Positions 17,178-24,470 of a stretch of 64,000 nt of DNA are shown one piece after another. The translations under genes and the position numbers were made by a program. Below the pieces are notes generated by a model. It worked only from the letters and a program-made list of their open reading frames with translations. It ran no database searches and had not been told where the DNA came from. Every line of letters starts with the position of its first letter. Within the stretch, counting starts at the first letter, position 1. This DNA is from Bradyrhizobium sp. 4 (GTDB lineage Bacteria > Pseudomonadota > Alphaproteobacteria > Rhizobiales > Xanthobacteraceae): contig NZ_CP064686.1 in assembly GCF_023100905.1 (NCBI RefSeq), forward strand, positions 5,146,001 to 5,210,000. Reading direction: 5' to 3'.

Positions 17178-17738
17178 CTACGCCCGCGCGCGGCCGTTCG
17201 CCTTGCCAACAGCGACGCCGTTGAGCTTCTTCTTTTTGGCGGCCTTCGCACCCGCCTTCTGCGCTTTGCGCTCCGTGCGCGCCTTCACCTTGGCACGGTC
17301 GGCCCGCGCCTCGGCGCGCAGCTTCTTGCGCTTCTTCTCGCAAGATTCACACTTGCAGCCGATCGGCTTCAGGTAGGCTTTGAAATAATCGGTGCCGTAG
17401 TCGTAATTGATCTCGTCGCCCGGCTCGATGTTCTTGATGGCGCGGATGAAGACCTTGCGCTCGCGCGGCCGAACGTCGGATTCGGCGTTGGGCCGGCACG
17501 AATGGTTGATATAGCGCGCGAGGTTCTTGCGCACCGAGCCGTCGATGGTCCAGCGGCCGTTGAGCTCGAACAGGTATTTGTTCTCGATGTCGTCGTGCTC
17601 GGGAATCCGGGAGTCCAGGATCGGTCCGTAATAACGGATGATCCGGGTGCCCTTCTTGATCGGCTTGGTGGCGAAGAGGCCGAGCCCGGTTTTCGAGCGG
17701 CCGACGCGATAAGGTTTGTTGGACGAGGTGGCTGGCAT
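17178..17738 (-). CDS. SET-domain protein lysine methyltransferase
   Basis: The product has 186 residues. All SET landmarks are present: GLGLFATKPIKKGTRI near the start, RYINHSCRPNAE with the NHSCxPN pseudoknot at 78-84, GDEINYDYG at 107-115, and a post-SET-like cysteine cluster CKCESC at 128-133. SET enzymes transfer methyl from S-adenosylmethionine to protein lysines. The tail from about 135 is very rich in Lys, Ala and Arg and resembles histone H1 tails, so the enzyme may bind DNA or methylate its own tail. A GTG at 17744 is an alternative start. A lysine-rich H1-like protein is encoded 800 bases away, a plausible substrate. Confidence 0.85.
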   Translation of the reverse strand: MPATSSNKPYRVGRSKTGLGLFATKPIKKGTRIIRYYGPILDSRIPEHDDIENKYLFELNGRWTIDGSVRKNLARYINHSCRPNAESDVRPRERKVFIRAIKNIEPGDEINYDYGTDYFKAYLKPIGCKCESCEKKRKKLRAEARADRAKVKARTERKAQKAGAKAAKKKKLNGVAVGKANGRARA

Positions 17739-17903
17739 GATCACGAAAAACGAGGACGCGAACGAGGCTGAAAGAGCCCAAGCGAAGCCGCTCTTCTAGA
17801 ACGATTCCGCGCCGCTGTCAGGTGTCTGTCGACCCTGTTTGAACCTTGCCCACAATCAAGACGTCTGATGGTACGGAGTTCCCGCTCGACCAAAGGCATC
17901 GTC

Positions 17904-18524
17904 ATGTTCCGCATCACCACCGCAGCTCTGGCCATATTGCTCCTGGCCACGTTGCTGATGTGCAGCGGTCTCGGCCGCGCCGACGCCCAATCCGTGGGCA
18001 GCCAATATACCTCAACGGCCCCGAAGGATTGCCGCCAGATCGGCAAGCCCAGCGAGCTCGACGGCAGCACCACGCGGGTCTGCAAGGGCAAGGATGGCCT
18101 CGTGGTCCTGATCGCCGAGGATGATCTTCGCGAGGTCGTCTCCGTCGGCCGCAATCGCAAGGCCGCGGCCGAGGAACCGGCGGCAAAAGTCTGGTTCGCT
18201 CCGTTCAACTCGTCCGAAACCACCGTCGAATGGCTCACCACGGGGGCCAAGCCGTTTGCGATGATCCAGCGCTGGCACATCGCCGATGGCACCGATCCCG
18301 ACAAGCAGGGGCGGCCGAACACCAAGGCCATGCTCATCGTGACCCGGCTGCCACCCGGCCCCGTCTGCCACGTTGCCTATGTCGACGCGATCGCCAACCG
18401 GAACGCCAATGAGCTGGCGCGCAAGGCGGCGGACGAATTGGCCCGCAGCTTCACGTGCAGCAAGGACAGGGTGAAGATCGTTGGTGCCAGCGGCCGCGCG
18501 GTCGAGCTGGCGACGATGCGCTAG
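17904..18524 (+). CDS. Secreted hypothetical protein
   Basis: The product has 206 residues. A signal peptide MFRITTAALAILLLATLLMCSGLGRADAQ predicts export. The mature protein has four cysteines: one near the start in KDCRQIG, TRVCKGKDG, GPVCHVAYVD and SFTCSKDRV. The segment VWFAPFNSSETTVEWLTTG looks like a beta-rich domain. AAAGG lies upstream of the ATG at 17904; another ATG in frame at 17868 would put extra residues before the signal. Its stop overlaps the stop of the convergent lysine-rich gene by 4 bases. No family was recognised. Confidence 0.6.
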   Translation: MFRITTAALAILLLATLLMCSGLGRADAQSVGSQYTSTAPKDCRQIGKPSELDGSTTRVCKGKDGLVVLIAEDDLREVVSVGRNRKAAAEEPAAKVWFAPFNSSETTVEWLTTGAKPFAMIQRWHIADGTDPDKQGRPNTKAMLIVTRLPPGPVCHVAYVDAIANRNANELARKAADELARSFTCSKDRVKIVGASGRAVELATMR

Positions 18525-19168
18525 GCTTTCGTCTTCGCCCGCGTCTTGGCGCGGCGGTAGCGCGCCAGCAGGCGCTCACCTTTTGCGGCGATGCGCCGCG
18601 CCGCCGCCACCGTTCTCGGAACCGGCTCGCCCCAGGCATGCGCCGACAAGGCGTGCCGGGTCGGCCGGCCGTTGGCATCGACGAGGGGCGGCAACTTGGC
18701 GCGACCATAGAAACGGACGGCCCAGCTTCCCTTGCGCCGCATCTCCTGCGGTGTCATCTCGGATGCCGTCTTGGTGACGCCCGGCCGCAGATGTGCGCCT
18801 TGCTTGCGCGCGAAAGCCTTGCGGCCCGCGGCGGTCAAGCCGCCCCGCGGATCCTTTTCGGGTGGGGATGCGCGGCGCTTGCGCGACGTCGTTGCAGTTT
18901 TCTTCTTTGCAGACTTTTTCCTCGCGGCCTTCTTTGTAACCTTGCGCTTGGGCGTCTTCTTGGCGGATTTTTTCTTCGAAGCTTTTGCCTTGGACGGTTT
19001 CTTCGCTGCCATGCGCATGTTGTCTACGAGGTTGGGATAGCTGCGCCCGGCGCGGCGAGCACGCGCCTTGGCCGCCGATTTCTGCGCAGGCGTGAGATGC
19101 TTGGACGCCTTGCCGGCGCGCTTGCGCGGGTTTGATCGTTTCCAGGGGGCACGGGATGATTTTGCCAT
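18521..19168 (-). CDS. Histone-H1-like lysine-rich protein with DUF6321 domain
   Basis: The product has 215 residues. The first half (about 1-105) is extremely basic and of low complexity, with blocks such as AAKKPSKAKASKKKSAKK, like eukaryotic histone H1 tails or bacterial H1-like nucleoid proteins. The second half (about 106-205) is a compact domain of the DUF6321 type: KDPRGGLTAAGRKAFARKQG, then MRRKGSWAVRFYGRAKLPPL and LSAHAWGEPVPRTVAAARRIA. It is likely to bind DNA or RNA. It shares the neighbourhood with the SET methyltransferase at 17178-17738. Confidence 0.75.
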   Translation of the reverse strand: MAKSSRAPWKRSNPRKRAGKASKHLTPAQKSAAKARARRAGRSYPNLVDNMRMAAKKPSKAKASKKKSAKKTPKRKVTKKAARKKSAKKKTATTSRKRRASPPEKDPRGGLTAAGRKAFARKQGAHLRPGVTKTASEMTPQEMRRKGSWAVRFYGRAKLPPLVDANGRPTRHALSAHAWGEPVPRTVAAARRIAAKGERLLARYRRAKTRAKTKA

Positions 19169-19217
19169 GCGGCGTCAACGCCTCATCACGGCTGCGGTTG
19201 CGCTCGTCCCGACCGAA

Positions 19218-19964
19218 TTAGGGGCCCGGCAACTTCCCCGTCACCGGCGACATCAGCATCGCCTCGAGCAGGCGTTCGGGCGTCGTGCCCTCGGGCAGGC
19301 GCCCCAGAATATCCTCAAGCCGCCCATCGAGCAGCAGCATGGTAAAACCGTGCACCATCGACCAGGCGCGCGCGATCGCGGCGCCCTGATTGAGCGTCAG
19401 CGCGTCGCCGCGGATCTGTTCCTGCCGCATCATGCCGACGGCATTGGCAAGCCCCGCGAAGGACGCCTCGGCGGCCTCGTGCAGCGACGGCCTGGAATAG
19501 TCGAGGCGCTCGGTGCGGAACATGATGCCGTACATGCCAGGATGAGCCTGGGCATAGACGACATAGGCTTTCGGCCGCGCCAGCGCGCGCTCGAGCGGGG
19601 TGGTGGCGCTGTCAGAGGACGAGGCCATCGCCGCATTGAACTGGCGGAAGCCGACTGCCGCGAGCTCACTGAGAAGCCCGGTGAGGTCGCCGAAATGATG
19701 AGTGGGCGCCGCATGCGAGACCCCCGCTTCGCGCGCCACCGCGCGCAATGTCAGGCCGGCGAGCCCGTCCCGCTCCAGCACCCGTTCGGCGGCCTGGAGC
19801 AGCGCCTCGCGCAGCGCGCCGTGATGATAGGGCGCCTCGGACTTGACGCTCGCCGGTTGTCGCGCGGGACGCGCCGGCGCGCTCGCCTTTTTTGAGGTGC
19901 GCGCGCCGCGCGCGGTTTCTGTCCTGATTTCGCTCTTGCCCATCGGCCAGCTATAGGACGCCAT
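19218..19964 (-). CDS. TetR-family repressor of the carotenoid-oxygenase cluster
   Basis: The product has 248 residues if translation starts at the ATG at 19964 (MASYSWPMGKSEIR); an ATG at 19943 is also possible. After a basic disordered N-terminus comes the TetR helix-turn-helix (ALREALLQAAERVLERDG and LTLRAVAREAGVSHAAPTHHFGDLTGLLSELA), then a WHG-type ligand domain with AQAHPGMYGIMFRTERLDY. The operator at 19963-19981 overlaps its start codon, so it should repress itself. Four copies of this operator occur at two promoters for plus-strand genes. A TACACT hexamer 7 bases before ATG 19964 hints at a leaderless mRNA. Confidence 0.85.
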   Translation of the reverse strand: MASYSWPMGKSEIRTETARGARTSKKASAPARPARQPASVKSEAPYHHGALREALLQAAERVLERDGLAGLTLRAVAREAGVSHAAPTHHFGDLTGLLSELAAVGFRQFNAAMASSSDSATTPLERALARPKAYVVYAQAHPGMYGIMFRTERLDYSRPSLHEAAEASFAGLANAVGMMRQEQIRGDALTLNQGAAIARAWSMVHGFTMLLLDGRLEDILGRLPEGTTPERLLEAMLMSPVTGKLPGP

Positions 19965-20034
19965 ATTGACAGTGTAAAGATTTCGCTTGACCAAGCCCCC
20001 TCACACGGCTATTTCATCTTTACGATGTAAAGAT
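19963..20034. promoter_or_regulatory. Operator-promoter-operator cassette 1 (TetR regulon)
   Basis: Two palindromes, ATATTGAC-AGT-GTAAAGAT at 19963-19981 and the perfect ATCTTTAC-GAT-GTAAAGAT at 20016-20034, flank a promoter with -35 TTGACC (19987-19992), a 17-base spacer and -10 TATTTC (20010-20015). Binding of the TetR protein at both sites would cover the promoter of the carotenoid oxygenase and the start of tetR. The same arrangement, with equal spacing, recurs at 21744-21814. Confidence 0.8.
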
Positions 20035-20049
20035 AAGGAGGGATACGCC

Positions 20050-21447
20050 GTGCAGCAGGACGCCGTTGCCGAACGCCGCCACAACCTCGGTCCGATCCCG
20101 TTCGAGGCCGACGCGCCCTTCCTGAAAATCATCGGTGAATTGCCGCGCGACCTGAACGGCACGCTCTATCGCAACGGCCCCAATCCGCAGTTCGACTCGC
20201 CCGGCGCGCACTGGTTCGTCGGCGACGGCATGCTGCACGCCTTTCACCTCGAGAACGGCCGCGCCAGCTATCGCAACCGCTGGATCCGTACGCCGAAATG
20301 GCTGGCCGAGCACGATGCCGGCCGCACGCTGTTCGGCGGCTTTGGCCGCAAGCTGCCGGATGCGCCGGCGAACCTGACCGATAGCGGTGTCGCCAACACC
20401 AACATCATCTTCCATGCCGGCAAGCTGCTTGCGCTGGAAGAAGCGCATCTGCCCACCGAGATCGAGCCGGGCACGCTCGCAACGCGCGGCTATCACAATT
20501 ATCACGCCCGCGTTGCCGGCAGCTTCACGGCGCATCCCAAGATCGATCCCGTCACGGGCGAGCTGGTGTTCTTCGGCTACAACGCCGCGGGACCGCTGAC
20601 GCCCACCCTCTCCTACGGCTCGATCGATGCGTCCGGCAAGGCGACGCGCTTCGAACGCTTCGAGGCGCCCTATGCCAGCATGGTGCACGACTTCATCGTC
20701 ACCGAGAACCACGCGCTGTTTCCGATCCTGCCCCTCACCGGCAGCATGGAGCGCGCGATGAGCGGACGGCCTCCCTACGCCTGGGAGCCGGACAAGGGCG
20801 CCTATGTTGGCGTGATCAAGCGCAAGGGCAGCGCGAAGGACATCGTCTGGTTCCGCGCTGAAGCCTGCTACGTCTTCCACGTCATGAATGCGTGGGAGGA
20901 CGGTGACCGCATCATCGCCGACGTCATGCAATTCGAGGAAGCGCCGCTGTTTCCGCATCCCGATGGTCGGCCGACCGACCCGGAGAAGTCGCGCGCGCGG
21001 CATTGCCGCTGGACGTTCGATCTCTCAGGCGACACCGACCGCTTCCAGCAGACCTATCTCGACGATCTCACCGGCGAGTTCCCGCGCATCGACGACCGCC
21101 GCGCCGGATTGAAGAGCCGTCACGGCTGGTACGCCTGCGCCAATCCGAAGCTGCCGATGTTCGGCGCGCTATCCGGCGTCGTCCATGTCGACGGCAATGG
21201 AACGCGCCTCGGCCATTATCTGCTGCCGGCCAGCGACTCCATTTCCGAACCGGTGTTCGTGGAGCGGTCGAAAGATGCTGCGGAAGGCGATGGCTGGCTG
21301 CTGGCGGTGGTCTGGCGCGCGCGGGAGAACCGCAGCGACCTCGCCGTGTTCAACGCCGGAGATGTCGAGGCCGGCCCCGTCGCGCTGGTGCAGCTCGGCC
21401 ATCGCGTGCCCGACGGTTTTCACGGCAATTGGGTCGGCGCGACCTAG
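20050..21447 (+). CDS. Carotenoid oxygenase-family dioxygenase (RPE65/lignostilbene dioxygenase type)
   Basis: The product has 465 residues from a GTG start placed directly after AAGGAGG. These iron(II) enzymes cleave carbon-carbon double bonds of carotenoids, apocarotenoids or stilbenes. The four iron-binding histidines are visible at the expected spacing: His162 in TAHPKID, His213 in SMVHDFI, His277 in YVFHVMNAWEDGD and His458 in DGFHGNW. The N-terminus holds the family block LPRDLNGTLYRNGPNPQF. No carotenoid synthesis genes are nearby, so a stilbene or other aromatic substrate is equally possible. It is transcribed from the TetR-controlled promoter at 19987-20015. Confidence 0.9.
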   Translation: MQQDAVAERRHNLGPIPFEADAPFLKIIGELPRDLNGTLYRNGPNPQFDSPGAHWFVGDGMLHAFHLENGRASYRNRWIRTPKWLAEHDAGRTLFGGFGRKLPDAPANLTDSGVANTNIIFHAGKLLALEEAHLPTEIEPGTLATRGYHNYHARVAGSFTAHPKIDPVTGELVFFGYNAAGPLTPTLSYGSIDASGKATRFERFEAPYASMVHDFIVTENHALFPILPLTGSMERAMSGRPPYAWEPDKGAYVGVIKRKGSAKDIVWFRAEACYVFHVMNAWEDGDRIIADVMQFEEAPLFPHPDGRPTDPEKSRARHCRWTFDLSGDTDRFQQTYLDDLTGEFPRIDDRRAGLKSRHGWYACANPKLPMFGALSGVVHVDGNGTRLGHYLLPASDSISEPVFVERSKDAAEGDGWLLAVVWRARENRSDLAVFNAGDVEAGPVALVQLGHRVPDGFHGNWVGAT

Positions 21448-21488
21448 TTCTCCTCTCGACATCGCTGATGTCACCAAAAGGCCTCTTC

Positions 21489-21758
21489 ATGCACATGCCC
21501 TCGATCGCCGCGGACCGCCTCGCTGTCCTGATCCTGTTCCTGATCTGCGCCGGGATCACGCTCCAGATGATCCGACCGCGGCGGAGCGGCCAAATCGTCT
21601 TCGACGGCGGCATCCTGCTCGCCTTCGTCCTCTCAACCGCCTGTGCGTTACCTCTGCTGTCGCACCTGCCCTGGGCCGGCTTCGTCGACGAAATGGCCGA
21701 CCAAGCCGTTGCAGCAATTCAATTTTTGGAAGTCGCTTACGTCATCTTGACATTGTAA
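21489..21758 (+). CDS. Small membrane protein ending inside an operator
   Basis: The product has 89 residues (MHMPSIAADRLAVLILFLICAGITLQM...) with two hydrophobic segments (about 10-26 and 40-60). An in-frame ATG at 21468 is an alternative start. The last codons and the TAA stop are formed by the operator sequence at 21744-21762, so the coding end and the regulatory site share bases. It lies 41 bases after the carotenoid oxygenase. No family was recognised, and it could be a remnant brought along with the duplicated cassette. Confidence 0.45.
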   Translation: MHMPSIAADRLAVLILFLICAGITLQMIRPRRSGQIVFDGGILLAFVLSTACALPLLSHLPWAGFVDEMADQAVAAIQFLEVAYVILTL

Positions 21759-21814
21759 AGATTTTGCTTGACCCCGACTCGCTCCTGACCTATTGATCTT
21801 TACATCGTAAAGAT
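21744..21814. promoter_or_regulatory. Operator-promoter-operator cassette 2 (TetR regulon)
   Basis: ATCTTGAC-ATT-GTAAAGAT at 21744-21762 and the perfect ATCTTTAC-ATC-GTAAAGAT at 21796-21814 surround -35 TTGACC (21768-21773), a 17-base spacer and -10 TATTGA (21791-21796). Order, spacing and much of the sequence match cassette 1 (19963-20034). It drives the membrane protein genes starting at 21836. Confidence 0.8.
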
Positions 21815-21835
21815 AAGGACTGACCGAGGCGAACC

Positions 21836-22411
21836 ATGGCGATCTTCCTGATCCTCGCGCCCTCCGGCGCCTTTACTTTCCTGATGCTGGTGACCTCGGC
21901 TACGATCAGCGTCTTCGTAGCCTCGGCAATCTGTCTCGCGACCGTCGCGATCGATGTCATGCGCGGCCGCTCGGTGAAGATCCTGGCTATGGGCTCGGCG
22001 CTGCTGTTCGCCGCAATCGGCCTCCACCTCGTGCTGTTCAACCCGGCGCTCGGCACACTCGGTGTCAAGCTGTCGGTCGACATCGGCATCTTCGTCATCT
22101 CGCTCGGCTCGATGCTGGTCCGCCGTCCCTTCACGCTGCAATACGCGCTCGAATCCGTGCCGGCCGAGATCGCGGCAATGCCCGGCTTCCACTATGCCAA
22201 CTACGTCATCACCGGCGCATGGACCGCGGCTGCACTGCTGATGGCGGCCGCCAATCTCGTGCTGCTCTACGTCCCTGGCCTGCCGCTCTGGTCGAGCCTT
22301 GCGGTCGCCTTCGCCGCCCGCAACAGCGCAATCTATTTCACAAAATGGTATCCCGAATATCGGCAGATCAAGTACGGTGCGCCGGCCAGCGCACTGCCCC
22401 ACACTCGCTGA
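21836..22411 (+). CDS. Polytopic membrane protein of the TetR-controlled cluster
   Basis: The product has 191 residues with about five to six membrane helices (MAIFLILAPSGAFTFLMLVTSATISVFVASAICLATVAIDV..., later SVDIGIFVISLGSMLVRRPFTLQYAL and LLMAAANLVLLYVPGLPLW). The C-terminus ends with KWYPEYRQIKYG. The layout resembles membrane proteins annotated only as hypothetical in rhizobia. It starts 22 bases after the second operator and is followed after 12 bases by the IspZ-like gene, so both form one operon. It has no recognisable catalytic motif. Confidence 0.65.
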   Translation: MAIFLILAPSGAFTFLMLVTSATISVFVASAICLATVAIDVMRGRSVKILAMGSALLFAAIGLHLVLFNPALGTLGVKLSVDIGIFVISLGSMLVRRPFTLQYALESVPAEIAAMPGFHYANYVITGAWTAAALLMAAANLVLLYVPGLPLWSSLAVAFAARNSAIYFTKWYPEYRQIKYGAPASALPHTR

Positions 22412-22423
22412 ACAGGATCGACG

Positions 22424-22978
22424 ATGAAGGACGTATTCGCCCGCCTCGCCTCCGACCTCTTCTCCGCCATCGTCTTCCTGGTCATCTATCTCGTTACCGA
22501 CAACATCGTCCTGGCAACGTCGGTGGCGATTGCCGGGGCGATCGCGCAGGTGATCTACGCGCGCGTCAAGGGCCAGCAGCTCAATTACATGACCTATGCG
22601 AGCGTCGCGCTCGTCGTCGTGCTGGGCACGGTCACGCTGCTGACCAACGACCCTCGCTTCATGCTCGCAAAGCCTTCGATCGCACATTTCGCGATCGGTG
22701 CCATCATGCTCAAGCGCGGCTGGATGCTGCGCTACATGCCATCGATCGTCGTCGAGACCGTTCCGGAGTACGTGACGGCAGCGGGTTATGCCTGGGCCGC
22801 GCTGATGTTCGTGATCGGTGCCGGCATGATCGCCGTCGCCTCCACAGGCGATCTGAAGCTGTGGGCGTTCTACATCACCGTGGTCGCGGGCGGCGCCAAG
22901 ATCGTCGCCTTCGCCGTGCAATATGTCGTGCTCCGTCTCATCGTCACAAGCCGACGGCGCGCCGCCGCCCGCGCCTAA
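22424..22978 (+). CDS. Septation protein IspZ/YciB-like membrane protein
   Basis: The product has 184 residues and about five membrane helices, beginning MKDVFARLASDLFSAIVFLVIYLVTDNIVLATSVAI. The segment TNDPRFMLAKPSIAHFAIGAIMLKRGWMLRYMP matches the conserved middle of the IspZ/YciB (intracellular septation protein A) family. The E. coli protein affects envelope and division-site organisation. The divergence and its place in a TetR-controlled set with a carotenoid-type dioxygenase suggest a specialised paralogue, not the housekeeping copy. Confidence 0.7.
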   Translation: MKDVFARLASDLFSAIVFLVIYLVTDNIVLATSVAIAGAIAQVIYARVKGQQLNYMTYASVALVVVLGTVTLLTNDPRFMLAKPSIAHFAIGAIMLKRGWMLRYMPSIVVETVPEYVTAAGYAWAALMFVIGAGMIAVASTGDLKLWAFYITVVAGGAKIVAFAVQYVVLRLIVTSRRRAAARA

Positions 22979-23082
22979 ATGCCTCCAACGGAGCGTTAGG
23001 CGCGGGCGGCGAGTTGCGCTATACGCTCGGCCGGGACTGGTCCGCGGATCGTCGCGGTCAGCCGGGATCTTGGGAGACGCGA

Positions 23083-23379
23083 ATGGCCGTCGACGGCAAC
23101 TGGACTCTGACCCTGACGACCCCCATGGGCGAGCGCAAAGCGACGCTGAGCCTGACGGCTGCCGGCGGCACGCTCACGGGGACGCAGGGTGCGGAAGGCG
23201 ATACAGCCGAGATTTTCGACGGCACCGTCAGCGGCGATGCCGTCAACTGGAAGGTCTCGATCACCAATCCGATGCCGTTGACGCTCGAATTCATCGGAAC
23301 CGTCTCCGGCGACAACATGAGCGGTGAGATGGGCATCGGCCCGATGGGCAGCTTCCCGTTCACCGGCACGCGGGCGTAA
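23083..23379 (+). CDS. Small beta-rich hypothetical protein
   Basis: The product has 98 residues (MAVDGNWTLTLTTPMGERKATLSLTAAGGTLTG...). Alternating strands with repeated GT-G and DGTVSGDAVNWKVS / IGTVSGDNMSGEMG patterns suggest a small beta barrel or sandwich. It has no signal peptide or membrane segment. Similar proteins occur widely in proteobacteria without known function. The upstream distance (104 bases) from the IspZ-like gene leaves open whether it shares that transcript. Confidence 0.6.
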   Translation: MAVDGNWTLTLTTPMGERKATLSLTAAGGTLTGTQGAEGDTAEIFDGTVSGDAVNWKVSITNPMPLTLEFIGTVSGDNMSGEMGIGPMGSFPFTGTRA

Positions 23380-23393
23380 GCCGCGCGGCAACC

Positions 23394-24314
23394 GTGCGCG
23401 CGCTCGGTTTCATCGCGGCGACGATCCTGTGTGTCGCGACCCAAGCGGCGCGCGCGGACGATGCCGAACCGGCGTGGCGGGCAAGCGCGCTCGCCATGCT
23501 ACCGGCGGGCCATGTCGCCGGCACGGCCTATCGAACCGAAGGTTCGGCGGGCTACCTCGCCCTCTATCCGACCTCGTCGAACGATCCGAAGTCACCTGCA
23601 AGCGTGTTCGTCGCGCGCCAGGCTCTCGTGGTCGCGCTGACGCCGGATGCGACGCGCGCAGTCTCGGCCGAATTGAAGCCGCGTAGCGGGCCGGATCCTG
23701 ACAACGACGACACTGAGTTCGCAAAGCTGCACGCCGATCTCGCCGCCAGGCGCTCAACGCTTCCCGACGGCACCGAGCCCTGTGATTTCGGCGCATGGTC
23801 CGTCGACAAGGATCCTGACGGCCTCAACGTGCGTGCTGAACCATCGATCAAGGCGCGTGTGCTCGGCACGCTTCCGCCGCCTTACCGGCTCAAGCTCGGC
23901 GGCAGCGAGAACACGCCCGATGGCGGCTGGCTCACTGAATTCCGCATCATCGGCTTCAAGAACGGCTGGTTTCTGATCGAAGGCGCCAAGCCGCCGGGCA
24001 AGGACTACGAGGACGACAAGAAATATCCGCGCAGCGCGCCAAAGCCCTATGCCGGACGCGGCTGGGTCGCCTCCAACAAGGTCGGCGCGTCCTACGCCAA
24101 TGGCGCGACACGCATGGGCGGTCTGTTCCAGGCGCCCTTCGTCGATGCGAAATGGATGCCGGCCCAGCGCGAGCTCGGCGGCCCGATCGACACCGACGGC
24201 GGACCGAAGCACATCTTTGCTTGCAGCGGTCTCTGGGGCCTTGTCGAGAGCCAGGACGGCGTCCGCGGCTGGTGGCGCGGGCTGTGCTCCAACCAAGTCA
24301 CGAATTGCAGCTAG
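23394..24314 (+). CDS. Secreted SH3-domain protein
   Basis: The product has 306 residues from a GTG start, with a signal peptide (MRALGFIAATILCVATQAARA). A bacterial SH3 domain occupies about 140-225: DPDGLNVRAEPSIKARVLGTLPPP is the typical opening, and GRGWVASNKVG the closing strand. The N-terminal and C-terminal parts have no known match; the C-terminus holds several cysteines (FACSGLWG, GLCSNQVTNC). Secreted SH3 domains usually bind peptidoglycan or proteins in the periplasm. It starts 14 bases after the preceding stop and probably shares its transcript. Confidence 0.7.
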   Translation: MRALGFIAATILCVATQAARADDAEPAWRASALAMLPAGHVAGTAYRTEGSAGYLALYPTSSNDPKSPASVFVARQALVVALTPDATRAVSAELKPRSGPDPDNDDTEFAKLHADLAARRSTLPDGTEPCDFGAWSVDKDPDGLNVRAEPSIKARVLGTLPPPYRLKLGGSENTPDGGWLTEFRIIGFKNGWFLIEGAKPPGKDYEDDKKYPRSAPKPYAGRGWVASNKVGASYANGATRMGGLFQAPFVDAKWMPAQRELGGPIDTDGGPKHIFACSGLWGLVESQDGVRGWWRGLCSNQVTNCS

Positions 24315-24334
24315 CACGCTGAGGCATCCGCATC

Positions 24335-24418
24335 GTCATGGCCGGGCTTGTCCCGGCCATCCACGTCTTCCTCGCCGCACCAAGAACGTGGATGCCCGGG
24401 ACAAGCCCGGGCATGACG
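24335..24418. repeat. Extragenic palindromic repeat (GTCATGGCCGGG family)
   Basis: The left arm starts GTCATGGCCGGGCTTGTCCC and ends at CCACG; the inverted right arm starts CGTGGATGCCCGGGACAAGC and ends at GCATGAC. Each arm also folds by itself into a hairpin (GGCCGGG/CCCGGCC and GCCCGGG/CCCGGGC). It lies between convergent genes. Confidence 0.7.
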
Positions 24419-24470
24419 GTCGTGATGGGGGGCATGCACAATTACTCGCACGCAGGTGCGAGCGAGGCAG

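Noticed and set aside
24335..24418. CRISPR-like repeat or attachment site
   Set aside because: Inverted, not direct, repeats without spacers; it belongs to the dispersed extragenic palindromes.
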